DNA from: Hymenobacter montanus | GTDB lineage: Bacteria > Bacteroidota > Bacteroidia > Cytophagales > Hymenobacteraceae | Length of the DNA: 64,000 nt | Assembly (NCBI RefSeq): GCF_014699115.1 | Contig: NZ_JACXAD010000011.1 | Coordinates: forward strand, 1-64,000 | Direction: 5' to 3' | Part shown: positions 18,533-26,671 of the stretch, piece by piece | Position numbering within the stretch: position 1 is the first letter of the stretch | How the letters are laid out: each line of letters opens with the position of its first letter | Position numbers and translations under genes: made by a program | Notes under the pieces: generated by a model | Databases searched by the model: none | Told to the model about the DNA's origin: nothing | What the model saw: the letters and a program-made list of their open reading frames with translations, nothing else

Positions 18533-19350
18533 TGAAGCTGCCCGCCCTACAATTCTACCCCGGCGACTGGCACAAAGACCAAGGGGTGCAGGCCCTTAGC
18601 CTGGAGGAACGCGGGGCTTGGTTTGAACTGCTGCTGATGATGCACGACAGCGACGAGCGCGGCGTATTGCTGGTGAACGGAAAGCCTATGCCAGAAGCAG
18701 TTATAGCGCGCCGCCTCGGGTTGGTTAACCAAACTGCCAACCAAATTCTAACCACCCTCTTGGAATTTGGGGTAGCAAGCAAACGCGAGTCAGACGGAGC
18801 CGTTTTCTGCCGCCGCATGGTGAAAGATGAAAAACTGCGTTTGCTGCGAACAGAAGCAGGTCGGAAGGGCGGCAACCCGAATTTGCTTAACCAAAAGTCC
18901 AAGCAAAAGCCAACCACCGTGGTTAAGCAAAAATCAACCCCTTCATCTTCATTTACAACTTCGGTTAATAGAGAGAGGGGAACGGCTAAAGCCGCCCCTC
19001 CCGCGCCTCAAACTTCGGGGCTTGAAAAGCACCCTAACGTTGGGAAGAAAAAGGGCACGGCGCTGGCCCGGCCCACCCTGGCCGAAATAGAAGCCTACGC
19101 CGAGTCCGAGCACGGCGCCGAGGCCCGGGCCGAGGCCGCCCCATTCTTCGACCATTTCGAGAGCAACGGCTGGCGCGTCGCCGGGAAAACCCCGATGGTG
19201 AACTGGCAAGCCTCCTTCCGCAACTGGCTCCGCCGCCGTCCGCAGTTCGCGCCGGCAGCCACCACCGGCCGCGCCGGTGCAGGCCCAGCGGCCACCCCAA
19301 CCCGCGCCCGCAGCGCCCCTAAGCCCAACGACCCCAAACGCTACAGCTAA
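18532..19350 (+). CDS. DUF1376/DnaD-like replication initiation protein
   Basis: 272 residues. The first 110 residues match the phage replisome-organiser N-domain: LPALQFYPGDWHKDQGVQAL, SLEERGAWFELLLMMHDSDE, then GAVFCRRMVKDEKLR and a GRKGGNP linker. The C-terminal part has a conserved helical patch with NWQASFRNWLRRR, similar to the DnaD-type DNA-binding end, and a Pro/Ala/Arg tail. Such proteins bind the origin and load the helicase. The next gene is the DnaB helicase, seven bases on, which fits. The origin may lie in or near this gene, but I see no obvious iterons. Confidence 0.75.
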   Translation: MKLPALQFYPGDWHKDQGVQALSLEERGAWFELLLMMHDSDERGVLLVNGKPMPEAVIARRLGLVNQTANQILTTLLEFGVASKRESDGAVFCRRMVKDEKLRLLRTEAGRKGGNPNLLNQKSKQKPTTVVKQKSTPSSSFTTSVNRERGTAKAAPPAPQTSGLEKHPNVGKKKGTALARPTLAEIEAYAESEHGAEARAEAAPFFDHFESNGWRVAGKTPMVNWQASFRNWLRRRPQFAPAATTGRAGAGPAATPTRARSAPKPNDPKRYS

Positions 19351-19356
19351 GCGACC

Positions 19357-20784
19357 ATGAGCAACGACAAAAATCAACGTGGAGTAGCTTCAGCCCACCG
19401 CGCAGCTGCCACCTCCGCGCCCAACGTGGGCCACCTCCCGCCCCAAGCACTCGACCTCGAAGCCGCCGTACTCGGTGCCGCCCTCCTCGAAGCCGACGCG
19501 CAGCGCATCATGCTGGCTACACTGCCCGACGAACAGGTGTTTTATTCCACCGCCCACCAGCAAGTGTACCTGGCCATCCGCGACCTAGTGCAGGCCGGCC
19601 GCCACGCCGACCAACTCACCGTCGTGCAGCAATTACGGCACCGCGGCACCTTGGAGCGCGCCGGCGGCGTCTTCGCCGTGGCCAAACTGACCCTGAAAAT
19701 CAATTCAGCTGCCCACCTCGAAACTCACTGTCGCATACTCCAAGAGCACCACGCCCGCCGCGTCATCATCACCACCGGCACCGAGCTCACGGCCTACGGA
19801 TACGACAACACCCGCGACCCACTCGACCTGCTCACCGTCGCGCAAAGCAACCTCACCAGCCTCCACCGCAGCCTCGAAACCAAAGCCAGCCAGACAGCCG
19901 CCCAGGCTTTCGACACCACATTTGAACGGTTGGCCCACGCCGTGACCCAGCAAGGAACCACGGGCATCCCCACCGGCATCACGCAACTAAACGGCCTCAC
20001 CGGCGGCTGGCAACCGTCCGACCTCATTTTGATGGCAGCCAGGCCCGGGATGGGCAAAACCGCCGCTCTGCTCCACTTCGCCCGCACCGCCGCCCTCGAA
20101 CACGAGCATCACGCCGCCATTTTCAGCCTCGAAATGCCCACACTGCAACTCATGCAGCGTCTGGTGGCCAGCGAAGTGTCCGGTTATTCCAACTCCGACC
20201 TGCGCCGCGGCAACCTTCCCGGTGGCCTCGACCAGGTAGCCCACATCCGCCAGCAGGCCCAGCGCCTCCAAACCCACGGCCACCGCCTCCACCTCGACGA
20301 CACGCCCGGCATCAGCATTCAGCAGCTGCGCGCAAAGTGCGCCCGCCTCCACGCCCAACACCCGCTAGGCATTGTGTTCGTGGACTATATCCAACTGATG
20401 CGCGGCGACGTCAGAGGCAACCGGGAACAGGAAATTAGCAGCATCAGCCGCGGCCTAAAAGAACTGGCCAAGGAGCTAAATGCCCCGGTTATTGCCCTAA
20501 GCCAGTTGAGCCGCGATGTAGAAAAGCGCGGCGGCGACAAACGCCCGCAGCTCTCAGACCTGCGCGAGTCCGGCAGCCTGGAGCAAGACGCCGACAGCGT
20601 AGTATTCCTATGGCGCGGCGAATACTATGGCATCAGCGAGTACAGCGACGGCGCCAGCACCACCGACACTATTCTGTTCGACATCGCCAAGCACCACAAT
20701 GGCGCCATCGATGAGGTAATAGCCAGTTGCAAGCTCCGAAACGGCCTTTTCTCGGACTTGGGCGGTAGTCAGTTGCCATTCTGA
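19357..20784 (+). CDS. dnaB: Replicative DNA helicase, DnaB family
   Basis: 475 residues, the usual DnaB length. The N-terminal domain (PPQALDLEAAVLGAALLEAD) is followed by the RecA-like core: Walker A in MAARPGMGKTAALL (residues about 226-239), Walker B in GIVFVDYIQLM, and the DnaB motif SQLSRDVEKRGG with ADSVVFLWR near the end. It is a hexameric 5'-3' helicase that drives replication forks. It follows a DnaD-like initiator and overlaps the next gene (TGATG at 20782-20786). A phage-type DnaB distinct from the chromosomal copy is expected; the chromosomal one is not in this window. Confidence 0.95.
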   Translation: MSNDKNQRGVASAHRAAATSAPNVGHLPPQALDLEAAVLGAALLEADAQRIMLATLPDEQVFYSTAHQQVYLAIRDLVQAGRHADQLTVVQQLRHRGTLERAGGVFAVAKLTLKINSAAHLETHCRILQEHHARRVIITTGTELTAYGYDNTRDPLDLLTVAQSNLTSLHRSLETKASQTAAQAFDTTFERLAHAVTQQGTTGIPTGITQLNGLTGGWQPSDLILMAARPGMGKTAALLHFARTAALEHEHHAAIFSLEMPTLQLMQRLVASEVSGYSNSDLRRGNLPGGLDQVAHIRQQAQRLQTHGHRLHLDDTPGISIQQLRAKCARLHAQHPLGIVFVDYIQLMRGDVRGNREQEISSISRGLKELAKELNAPVIALSQLSRDVEKRGGDKRPQLSDLRESGSLEQDADSVVFLWRGEYYGISEYSDGASTTDTILFDIAKHHNGAIDEVIASCKLRNGLFSDLGGSQLPF

Positions 20785-21041
20785 TGAGCACCACCCGCTA
20801 CTACCGCGCCACCTGTGGCAGCCTTTACCGTGTGCGCCAAGTGCCCGCCACACGCCAGCTGGGAGCACACACCATGCAGGCCCGCCACAGCCCCAGCGCC
20901 GTCGAATTCAGCCCCGAGTACCCCACCACCACCGCCGAAGTTGCTCGATTGGTCAGCGTCGGCTCATTTTTCGAAGTGCCATGCCCAAGCCAGGAAATTC
21001 CAGGTGGGCCGCCCACGCCCGACCAATCATTACCAAGGTAA
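20784..21041 (+). CDS. Hypothetical phage protein
   Basis: 85 residues starting at the ATG that overlaps the dnaB stop. It has a Tyr/Arg-rich start (MSTTRYYRATCGSLYRVRQV) and a Pro-rich end, with no motif. The next gene starts inside it (20981), so the 3' third is double-coding, which is usual for tightly packed phage operons. The start overlap is the best evidence that it is translated. Confidence 0.45.
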   Translation: MSTTRYYRATCGSLYRVRQVPATRQLGAHTMQARHSPSAVEFSPEYPTTTAEVARLVSVGSFFEVPCPSQEIPGGPPTPDQSLPR

Positions 21042-21241
21042 TCCGCGAAAACCCGGAGGCAGACGAGAAGCAGTTGCGCCAGCTGATTTCGGAGCAATAC
21101 CCCTACGGCATTCGGGAACATCACCCCTACAAGCAGTGGCTGCTGGAAGTGCGAGCTCAACTCAACCTACGATTTCGCGGCAAGGTCACCCGCGACAAGC
21201 CACCCAAAAATCTGCCTCCAACCCCACTTTTCCAGCCGTAG
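20981..21241 (+). CDS. Small conserved phage protein
   Basis: 86 residues. Contains NSRWAAHARPIITKVIRENP and YPYGIREHHPYKQWLLEVR, a pattern (Ser-Arg-Trp, ARPII, Tyr-Pro-x-Gly, HPYKxWL) I associate with small proteins between replication and recombination genes in tailed phages; their function is unknown. The basic composition and lack of membrane segments suggest nucleic-acid binding. It overlaps the previous gene by 61 bases and is followed two bases later by the VRR-NUC gene. Confidence 0.6.
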   Translation: MPKPGNSRWAAHARPIITKVIRENPEADEKQLRQLISEQYPYGIREHHPYKQWLLEVRAQLNLRFRGKVTRDKPPKNLPPTPLFQP

Positions 21242-21243
21242 CC

Positions 21244-21774
21244 ATGCCCAAAGTCACCACGCAAACCCCGCTCGACTTCGGCACCCTCACCGCCGAGCAG
21301 ATTACCGCCGCCATCCTGGGCTACCTCGACGCCCACGGTTTTACCGCCTGGGCCCAGCCCAACCGCGGCGAATACGACCCCAAAACTCTGAAGTGGCGCC
21401 CACATCCCAACAGCCGCCGGGGTGTGCCCGATATTCTTGGTTTTCGGCGCACTGACGCCAAGTTTCTGGGCGTCGAAGTCAAAGCCGGCAGCGATAGGCC
21501 CCGTCCCGAGCAGACCGAGTTTCTGAATGAGTTGAAGGCGGCCGGCGGCTTGGCTTTCATCGCATATGACTTCGCTGGCTTTGTGCAGTCGTTCGAGCGA
21601 CGCGGCTTGCACCTCGTGCCCACCATGGCCACCACCGCCGCAACCACCGAGGCAGTACCCGCAACAACTAACCATGAGCTTTTACTACCACCCCAGCACC
21701 GGCACCTTCCACCTGCAAGAAGTGAAACGCCCACGCGTAGTGCCCGGCCACGAACGACACTGTTGGCTGAATAA
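21244..21774 (+). CDS. VRR-NUC domain nuclease
   Basis: 176 residues from ATG 21244, chosen because the domain begins about 15 residues in and the previous gene ends just before it. The core RGVPDILGFRRTDAKFLGVE with VKAGSDRPRPEQTEFL is the VRR-NUC signature: the Pro-Asp and Val-Glu-Val-Lys residues form the PD-(D/E)XK site, and QTEFLNELKAAGGLAF is the last helix-strand. Such small phage nucleases probably resolve branched DNA. The C-terminal 50 residues overlap the next gene in another frame and look unconserved, so the true protein may be shorter in function. Confidence 0.85.
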   Translation: MPKVTTQTPLDFGTLTAEQITAAILGYLDAHGFTAWAQPNRGEYDPKTLKWRPHPNSRRGVPDILGFRRTDAKFLGVEVKAGSDRPRPEQTEFLNELKAAGGLAFIAYDFAGFVQSFERRGLHLVPTMATTAATTEAVPATTNHELLLPPQHRHLPPARSETPTRSARPRTTLLAE

Positions 21775-22051
21775 ACACCTGATGCGCGGTCAAAGCAGAA
21801 TGTGCGACAAATGCGGCTGCAAAAAGACGTACCACCGCGATTACAAAACAGAGTACCTAATGCCCGATTTAGTGTTGCCTACCATCCAACGCCCACCATG
21901 CACCGGCTCAGCAGCACCTGCAGCACCGCCCGCGCCGCCGGTGTCGGCCGCTACCGCCACCCCCAACGCTGCTCCAGCACAACCTTATCTGACGAGCCTA
22001 CCAGGGCTCACCACCACTTACGACGAGCCAGCCCCTTACCGCCATGATTAA
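21674..22051 (+). CDS. Small Cys-containing phage protein
   Basis: 125 residues from ATG 21674, which overlaps the end of the nuclease gene. It starts MSFYYHPSTGTFHLQEVKRP and holds a possible metal-binding group (HERHC, then CDKCGCKKTYH), followed by a Pro/Ala-rich low-complexity tail. A zinc-ribbon-like nucleic-acid-binding role is possible. The last bases overlap the start of the Dam-like methylase (22044). Confidence 0.5.
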   Translation: MSFYYHPSTGTFHLQEVKRPRVVPGHERHCWLNKHLMRGQSRMCDKCGCKKTYHRDYKTEYLMPDLVLPTIQRPPCTGSAAPAAPPAPPVSAATATPNAAPAQPYLTSLPGLTTTYDEPAPYRHD

Positions 22052-22775
22052 GATTCCCGGCCTAAATACCTACTTCGGCGGCAAAGGCGGCAGTGGTACC
22101 TACCAGCGTATCATCAACCACATTCGGCCACATGACACGCTGGTAATCCCCTTCGCCGGTAACTGCGCCGTCACCCGCGCAATCAAGTGGCCCGGCCGCG
22201 TACTCATCAACGACCTCGATACGGCGGTGGGCGACGCCTGGCGCGCCGCCAACCTCGGCCCGCGCCTGGAGGTGTACAACCTCCCCGCCCTCGATTTCAT
22301 CCGCAACGCCATCCAGAGCCCCCGCGTCGGCCGCCTCGTTATCTACTGCGACCCACCCTACCCACTAGACAGCCGCAAGAGTTCCAAACTAATCTACAAC
22401 CACGAGATGACCCACGAGCAACACGTCGAATTGCTCGACGCCATCCGCTGGCTCTGCGTCGACTGCCTCGTCAGCACCTACCCCAACGACCTATACGCCC
22501 AACAGCTCAGCCACTGGCACCGCACCGAGTTCCAGAGCATGACCCGCAAAGGCCCCGCCACCGAGTGGCTGTTCTACAACTATCCCACGCCAACGGTGCT
22601 GCACGATGACTGCTTTAGCGGCGAGAACTACCGCACCCGCGAGTACACCAAGCGCAAGGCCGCCCGCTGGGTAGCCCGCTACAAAGCCATGCCGCCACAC
22701 GAGCAGCAGCGCATCTTGGGCCAGATTTTGGAAAATACACCGCCAGTCTTATTGAAGCAACTTATGGCCAATTAA
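22044..22775 (+). CDS. Dam-type DNA adenine-N6 methyltransferase
   Basis: 243 residues. TYFGGKGGSG (residues about 9-18) is the cofactor-binding motif I of the D12 class, and YCDPPYPLDS (about 101-110) holds the catalytic DPPY. The order (motif I before DPPY) and length fit Dam-like phage methylases. It should methylate adenine using S-adenosylmethionine; the target site cannot be read from sequence. As a solitary enzyme in the replication operon, with no matching nuclease beside it, it probably protects element DNA from host restriction or times replication. It is the last gene of the plus-strand early operon. Confidence 0.88.
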   Translation: MIKIPGLNTYFGGKGGSGTYQRIINHIRPHDTLVIPFAGNCAVTRAIKWPGRVLINDLDTAVGDAWRAANLGPRLEVYNLPALDFIRNAIQSPRVGRLVIYCDPPYPLDSRKSSKLIYNHEMTHEQHVELLDAIRWLCVDCLVSTYPNDLYAQQLSHWHRTEFQSMTRKGPATEWLFYNYPTPTVLHDDCFSGENYRTREYTKRKAARWVARYKAMPPHEQQRILGQILENTPPVLLKQLMAN

Positions 22776-22801
22776 CAGCATTGCTAAAGGAGAAACAATA
22801 A

Positions 22802-23248
22802 CTACTGACCTTCTATTCCATATGTGTGCTTGCAATGTGCCTTATGCTTTTGATACTCTTGTTTATGTTCCTTAAGCTCGGGAAATCTGTCGAATTCGCT
22901 GTCAGCAGCTTCCCAAGCTCTTATTTCCCGGCTACATACAGAACCGGGGTCTTTACTGTTTATGTCTGTTATGCTACAGTCTCTCTTGATAGGGTCTAAC
23001 AAATGGCCTATTTCGTGCATCAATTCGTAAATAATAATCCGTTTGCACTCAAAGGAGTTGTCGATGCGTATTGTACTGGACTTGTCGATTTCTGAGCCTA
23101 GTCCATTTCTGTTTTCAAGCAGGATTAAAACAGGCTTTTCATAAGCCTTTTTTATCAAGTATTCTAGACACTCATCAAACTGTGATTCATGGACTGCATC
23201 CTTGAACTCCTGTATCTTTTTAATGATACTCTCTTCTCTAGTAAGCAT
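22802..23248 (-). CDS. Small putative zinc metallopeptidase (HEIGH motif)
   Basis: 148 residues, AT-rich and unlike its GC-rich neighbours, so probably a recent arrival. Residues 78-82 are H-E-I-G-H (IYELMHEIGHLLDP), a perfect HExxH zinc site, preceded by a helix and followed by Asp85, which could be the third ligand region. Four Cys residues occur (Cys27, Cys68, then CSI and VCSREI). IrrE/ImmA-like peptidases of this kind often cleave phage repressors, but the HTH partner is absent here. It lies alone on the minus strand between two plus-strand genes, in typical cargo (moron) position. Peptidase activity is inferred from the motif only. Confidence 0.6.
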   Translation of the reverse strand: MLTREESIIKKIQEFKDAVHESQFDECLEYLIKKAYEKPVLILLENRNGLGSEIDKSSTIRIDNSFECKRIIIYELMHEIGHLLDPIKRDCSITDINSKDPGSVCSREIRAWEAADSEFDRFPELKEHKQEYQKHKAHCKHTYGIEGQ

Positions 23249-23383
23249 GTATAAAGATAGTTATGCAAAAAATTGAAGCGCCATCAGAGTAAGCGCACAG
23301 CCGAACACCAAGCCTGGCCAATCGGCATCGTTTACGACGGTACTCGAAACTATTCCAACTGTGAAGCGGGTTGCATCCTAAAT

Positions 23384-23398
23384 CCCAAATATTTTGGG
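23384..23398. promoter_or_regulatory. 15-base palindrome upstream of a small gene
   Basis: CCCAAATATTTTGGG, with six-base arms around TAT, lies 28 bases before ATG 23426. It is a candidate operator. Confidence 0.4.
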
Positions 23399-23425
23399 TA
23401 GTCTTAACCAAAACAACAATACGTT

Positions 23426-23554
23426 ATGCCTATCAAGCCCGGCCCCAAGCCTAAAAAAGAAGACGGCACAGATGACCGCAGAAGAAGGGTGACTCCAGAA
23501 GTTCAGCCGAAACACCCATCGCTGAAGCCACATAAACACCAGCCTGGCAAATAG
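23426..23554 (+). CDS. Small basic Pro/Lys/Arg-rich protein
   Basis: 42 residues starting MPIKPGPKPKKEDGTDDRRR and ending HPSLKPHKHQPGK. The sequence is very polar and probably disordered. It has a palindrome upstream and a strong terminator 15 bases downstream, so it looks like a free-standing transcription unit. No family recognised; translation is likely from context only. Confidence 0.45.
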   Translation: MPIKPGPKPKKEDGTDDRRRRVTPEVQPKHPSLKPHKHQPGK

Positions 23555-23569
23555 TGTTTACCTTCTCAT

Positions 23570-23616
23570 TCAGCCCTTTTTTTTTCAATCATTTAAAGTT
23601 GATGAAAAAGGGCTGA
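23570..23616. terminator. Bidirectional terminator between convergent genes
   Basis: TCAGCCCTTTTT (23570-23581) is a perfect mirror of AAAAAGGGCTGA (23605-23616). T or A tracts flank the stem on both sides, so it can stop the small plus-strand gene and the minus-strand methyltransferase gene. Confidence 0.8.
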
Positions 23617-23635
23617 GCTTTTGCTTTACACTGAT

Positions 23636-25192
23636 TTATGAGATAAGAGTAAGAGCCTTTGTTGGTTGAAGTAATTCAAATAACGCGCTGACTGGCACGT
23701 TGCCCAACTCAGAAGGCTCAATTTTTTCTAAGCCACCGCCGTAGGTCCGCCCTTCATTTACCAGGTCGGCCGTGGTAATGGCGGACAGGGCCTTCCACAC
23801 CAGGGCCAGTAGCTCCGGGTGCTGCCGCGCCCGGTTACGCCAAAACGCTTTCGGGTAGAGCATCAAAAACGAGTTGGTGGCCACTGCCTTCGATTCATTT
23901 AGAATGAAGCGAAACGGCCCACCGTCTTTTCCCCCACGGCCCATGTAGGTGCATAAAATGGGGGCTGGTTCCCGCGCTTCTTGCAGGTACCAGAGCTTGC
24001 GGCTGTTGCAGAGGTATTTCTTGCTAACGGTTCCAATGCCGGTTTGCAGGTACGCCCACGCCTGGGGCTGCTGCACCGCTAATTCCTCCGGCGGTTGCCG
24101 GCAATTGAGCAGAAACAGTTGCTCCACGTTCAACGGATACCCCGCTGCATCGCCGTGGATGACGTCGCTTTTCACATAGCGCGGGCTGGGCATAACAGGT
24201 GTCAGCACCTCAGCCGGTAGGCCGTGCTGCTGGACCTGCTCGGCTGTGAGCACAAAGAAGCTGTTGTCGCCGGTGGCCAGGCCCCGCTTCACGTCGAAAA
24301 AGTCTTTGAGCACTGGCAGCGGCCCAACCACCGGCACCGCTGCGGCCACGTCCACATCGCGGGCACCGTTGCGAATGTCCCGGGTCCACTTGGTTGCGGG
24401 GTCCAAATCACCGTGCGCGACGGTTCGGCTGTGGGTGGGCGTGAGCAGTGAGCCGCCGTAGCTCAGCTCTACCCGGCTGTTAGCCGTAGGGCGTCCTTTG
24501 CGGTACCACACCACGGCCGACGACACCAGCGCGTCGTCGAACTGCACTTGCTCACTCTCGAATAAGTGAATCCGGGTCAGCTGCACCTGCTCCAAGAGAA
24601 AGCGCTTCACCACTACCCCGTAATTAACGTCCAGGAACTCGCTGGGCACGAGGTAAGCGGCCACGCCGGTATCGCTTAGCCAGGCTTCCCCTAGCATCAT
24701 GAAGTAGTTATAAAGCCCGGTCAGGCCACTCGGCCGGGTGCCTCCGTAACGCTGCACCACGGCATCAGCCAGGGCAACCTTCTTCGCGGCTACCAGGTGA
24801 TGATGACGCACGTAAGGCGGGTTGCAAAGCAGCAAATCAAACGGCTCCGGCGTGGCTTCGGTAAAGTCCGTCATTCGCAGTTCTAGGGCGTTTGGCGCGT
24901 ACAATGCGGCGGCCGGAACTCCGTAATGGGGGTCCACTTCGTAGCCCACTGCCTGCGTAATAAGGTACTCCCCTGCCTGCTCTAGCAGACTATTGAAGAA
25001 AGCGCCGGTGCCAAATCCCGGTTCCAGGTAACGAATTTCGGTTTGAGGCAACAAGCTCAGCCCGTAGCGCACCACTTCATCAGCCACGCGGGGCGGGGTC
25101 GCAAATTGCCCTAGCTTGTTGCGCCCCAGGTTCGTTTTGGCGGCATCGAGGCCGCGCAGCATGGTCAGCCGCTGGTCTTGCAGTATGCTCAT
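23636..25192 (-). CDS. Adenine-N6 DNA methyltransferase of a XamI-like R-M system
   Basis: 518 residues from ATG 25192, which overlaps the stop of the nuclease gene (ATGA). The N-terminal half is a class I methyltransferase: LEPGFGTGAF (residues 56-65) is motif I, YEVDPHY contains the acidic cofactor ligand, and NPPY (124-127) is the catalytic motif of N6-adenine enzymes. The order fits the gamma/Eco57I-like class. The C-terminal half (about 300-518) should recognise DNA. It is transcribed after the restriction gene as one operon and modifies the same site to protect the cell. If the nuclease is a true XamI relative, the site would be GTCGAC; that is inference. Confidence 0.88.
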   Translation of the reverse strand: MSILQDQRLTMLRGLDAAKTNLGRNKLGQFATPPRVADEVVRYGLSLLPQTEIRYLEPGFGTGAFFNSLLEQAGEYLITQAVGYEVDPHYGVPAAALYAPNALELRMTDFTEATPEPFDLLLCNPPYVRHHHLVAAKKVALADAVVQRYGGTRPSGLTGLYNYFMMLGEAWLSDTGVAAYLVPSEFLDVNYGVVVKRFLLEQVQLTRIHLFESEQVQFDDALVSSAVVWYRKGRPTANSRVELSYGGSLLTPTHSRTVAHGDLDPATKWTRDIRNGARDVDVAAAVPVVGPLPVLKDFFDVKRGLATGDNSFFVLTAEQVQQHGLPAEVLTPVMPSPRYVKSDVIHGDAAGYPLNVEQLFLLNCRQPPEELAVQQPQAWAYLQTGIGTVSKKYLCNSRKLWYLQEAREPAPILCTYMGRGGKDGGPFRFILNESKAVATNSFLMLYPKAFWRNRARQHPELLALVWKALSAITTADLVNEGRTYGGGLEKIEPSELGNVPVSALFELLQPTKALTLIS

Positions 25193-26130
25193 AGCCCCAT
25201 CAGCGCAAAATCCTCTACCCGGTGCTCCCATACCCAATCCAAGCCCTCCTGCGCACTGTACCCTAGGTACGCGCCATCGAAGTAGCCGCATAGAAATAAC
25301 ACCAGGCGCACGTCCTCGCCGTAGGTGTTCTTCAGCATCGTAAACTTCTGCGCCTCTTCCTTCCGGCGCTTGTTGACGTTGGCAAAGTCGCCGGCCGACT
25401 TCGCTTCCACCAACAACGGAAAGTCCGTCACGGCCGCGCTTAGTGGCTTAATGACTGCATCCACCGGGATTTTCACGGTCAGGCTGCCTTGGTCGACGGG
25501 CACGTCCATTCGGAAAGAGAAGGTGCCGGGCGGCATGGTCTGCGCGGTAAAGCCATGCGCGCTAGCCAGCTTCTTGTAGCCGCGTGCTGTTAGCCAGGCT
25601 TCGATGTACGCTAGTTGCCGCACTTCCTGGGCGTTGCGGATAATAGGGTTGGTCAAGGCTCCGCAATAGCGGTCGGCTACTACCGTCGCCGCCCGGTGTG
25701 CGTCGCCTGCATCCGGCGTTGCCGGGCTGCCAATCCACGGAAACACGTCCCGGTCTAACAGCCGGTCAATGATGTTAATTATCTGCCCTAGATGCGCTGG
25801 CGTGGTGTTTCGGGCTAATGCCTGCCGCTTCTCTATCGAGGTAATGATGCCCTTCGGCACGCCTGATAAACCCACGAGGCGGTCAACCGCTAACGGTGGG
25901 CAAGTGCTGTGCCGTAGCACCGGCAACATACTGGGGTTGGCCCGCAGGCTGATTAGGGTAATGTCCCGTAGAAAATCAGTGTCTTTAAATGCTTTCTCAA
26001 CAAACTTGGTCGCCTCTATTCGACTGTCCCGAAATGCTTTCGGGGCAAAATTCATGAACCAATCGTTGTATAAATCGACGGAAGCGTTGGTGTCTTTCTT
26101 CCATTGCAGCGGTTTATCGCTATTCACCAT
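25189..26130 (-). CDS. XamI-family type II restriction endonuclease
   Basis: 313 residues. The start (MVNSDKPLQWKKDTNASVDL, then YNDWFMNFAPKAFR) is what I remember of the XamI family of type II nucleases. A PD-(D/E)XK site is visible as FPLLVEAKSAGDF (residues about 238-250), where Glu and Lys sit on the second strand, with an acidic residue upstream. The gene comes first in the operon, and its last four bases overlap the methyltransferase start. XamI cuts GTCGAC; members of the family may share this specificity. Such systems on integrated elements defend the host and also act as addiction modules. Family assignment is from memory and needs a profile search. Confidence 0.78.
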   Translation of the reverse strand: MVNSDKPLQWKKDTNASVDLYNDWFMNFAPKAFRDSRIEATKFVEKAFKDTDFLRDITLISLRANPSMLPVLRHSTCPPLAVDRLVGLSGVPKGIITSIEKRQALARNTTPAHLGQIINIIDRLLDRDVFPWIGSPATPDAGDAHRAATVVADRYCGALTNPIIRNAQEVRQLAYIEAWLTARGYKKLASAHGFTAQTMPPGTFSFRMDVPVDQGSLTVKIPVDAVIKPLSAAVTDFPLLVEAKSAGDFANVNKRRKEEAQKFTMLKNTYGEDVRLVLFLCGYFDGAYLGYSAQEGLDWVWEHRVEDFALMGL

Positions 26131-26229
26131 GTGGACTTGCTTAGCAGGGTTTGGCGTAAAAGTACCAGATTAAGCGTGGCTAGCCAGTCGGACATCATGC
26201 CCGGCCAGTTGACCTCATAAGTTTCAGGT

Positions 26230-26282
26230 GGTGGAGCAGGAGCAAGCAAAAGCAGCAGTATTTTGCTTGCTCCTGCTCCACC
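26230..26282. repeat. Perfect 22-base-pair hairpin
   Basis: The arm at 26230-26251 is the exact reverse complement of 26261-26282, with a 9-base loop. No T tract follows, so it is not a normal terminator. It starts 100 bases upstream of the restriction gene start, reading on the other strand, and precedes the Cys-rich frame. Confidence 0.85.
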
Positions 26283-26288
26283 ATCCTA

Positions 26289-26468
26289 CTGCTCACCACC
26301 AGCCCGCCCAAACCCAGGCCCGCATACCTCTGCCAAGGCAGTGCCTCCTACGCCTACCACAGCACCACCCGATGCGATGGCTTGGCTTGGTGCACAAGCG
26401 AAGTAAAGCAAGTCACCGAGGCCCAAGCTAAGAAGCTCGGCCGCCGCCCATGCCGCCGGTGTCACTAA
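26289..26468 (+). pseudogene. Small Cys-rich domain frame without a start codon
   Basis: The frame ending at TAA 26466-26468 encodes a clear small domain: LCQGSASYAYHSTTRC, then GLAWCTSEVKQVTEAQAKKL and GRRPCRRCH. This Cys-Gly...Tyr-His...Cys...Cys...GRRxCxxC pattern is one I know from the ends of small exported Bacteroidota proteins. No ATG, GTG or TTG lies in frame between the domain and the 22-bp hairpin; only CTG 26289 could serve. Either the 5' part was replaced, perhaps by the hairpin, or the gene is dead. Confidence 0.4.
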
Positions 26469-26547
26469 GCATCTGATAAGAAAAGCCCATTTCCTTTACA
26501 CGTTCCGTCTGGCGTGTAAAGAAAACGGGCTTTTGTTTACAGATGCT
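26468..26547. terminator. Nested three-tier hairpin, bidirectional terminator
   Basis: Three nested 8-base stems are spaced by short internal loops: AGCATCTG/CAGATGCT (outer), AAAAGCCC/GGGCTTTT, and TTTACACG/CGTGTAAA (inner). It separates the plus-strand Cys-rich frame from the minus-strand lysis genes and carries T-rich flanks in both directions. Confidence 0.8.
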
Positions 26548-26549
26548 TC

Positions 26550-26630
26550 TTACTTCGACACCTGATTTTTCTTCCGGTCCAGAATGGCCGAAATAGCCAC
26601 AATGGCCACCTGTGCAATGATTCGCCACAT
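26550..26630 (-). CDS. Possible 26-residue hydrophobic peptide after the lysin
   Basis: MWRIIAQVAIVAISAIL followed by DRKKNQVSK: one membrane helix with a basic tail. It lies 41 bases downstream of the lysin gene and ends three bases before the nested terminator, so it is on the lysis transcript. Short membrane peptides of this kind occur in phage lysis modules and in type I toxin systems. Size makes the call weak. Confidence 0.35.
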   Translation of the reverse strand: MWRIIAQVAIVAISAILDRKKNQVSK

Positions 26631-26671
26631 AATCAGAAAGGGAAAAGATAAAAGCTGGAATCCCGGCCAAC

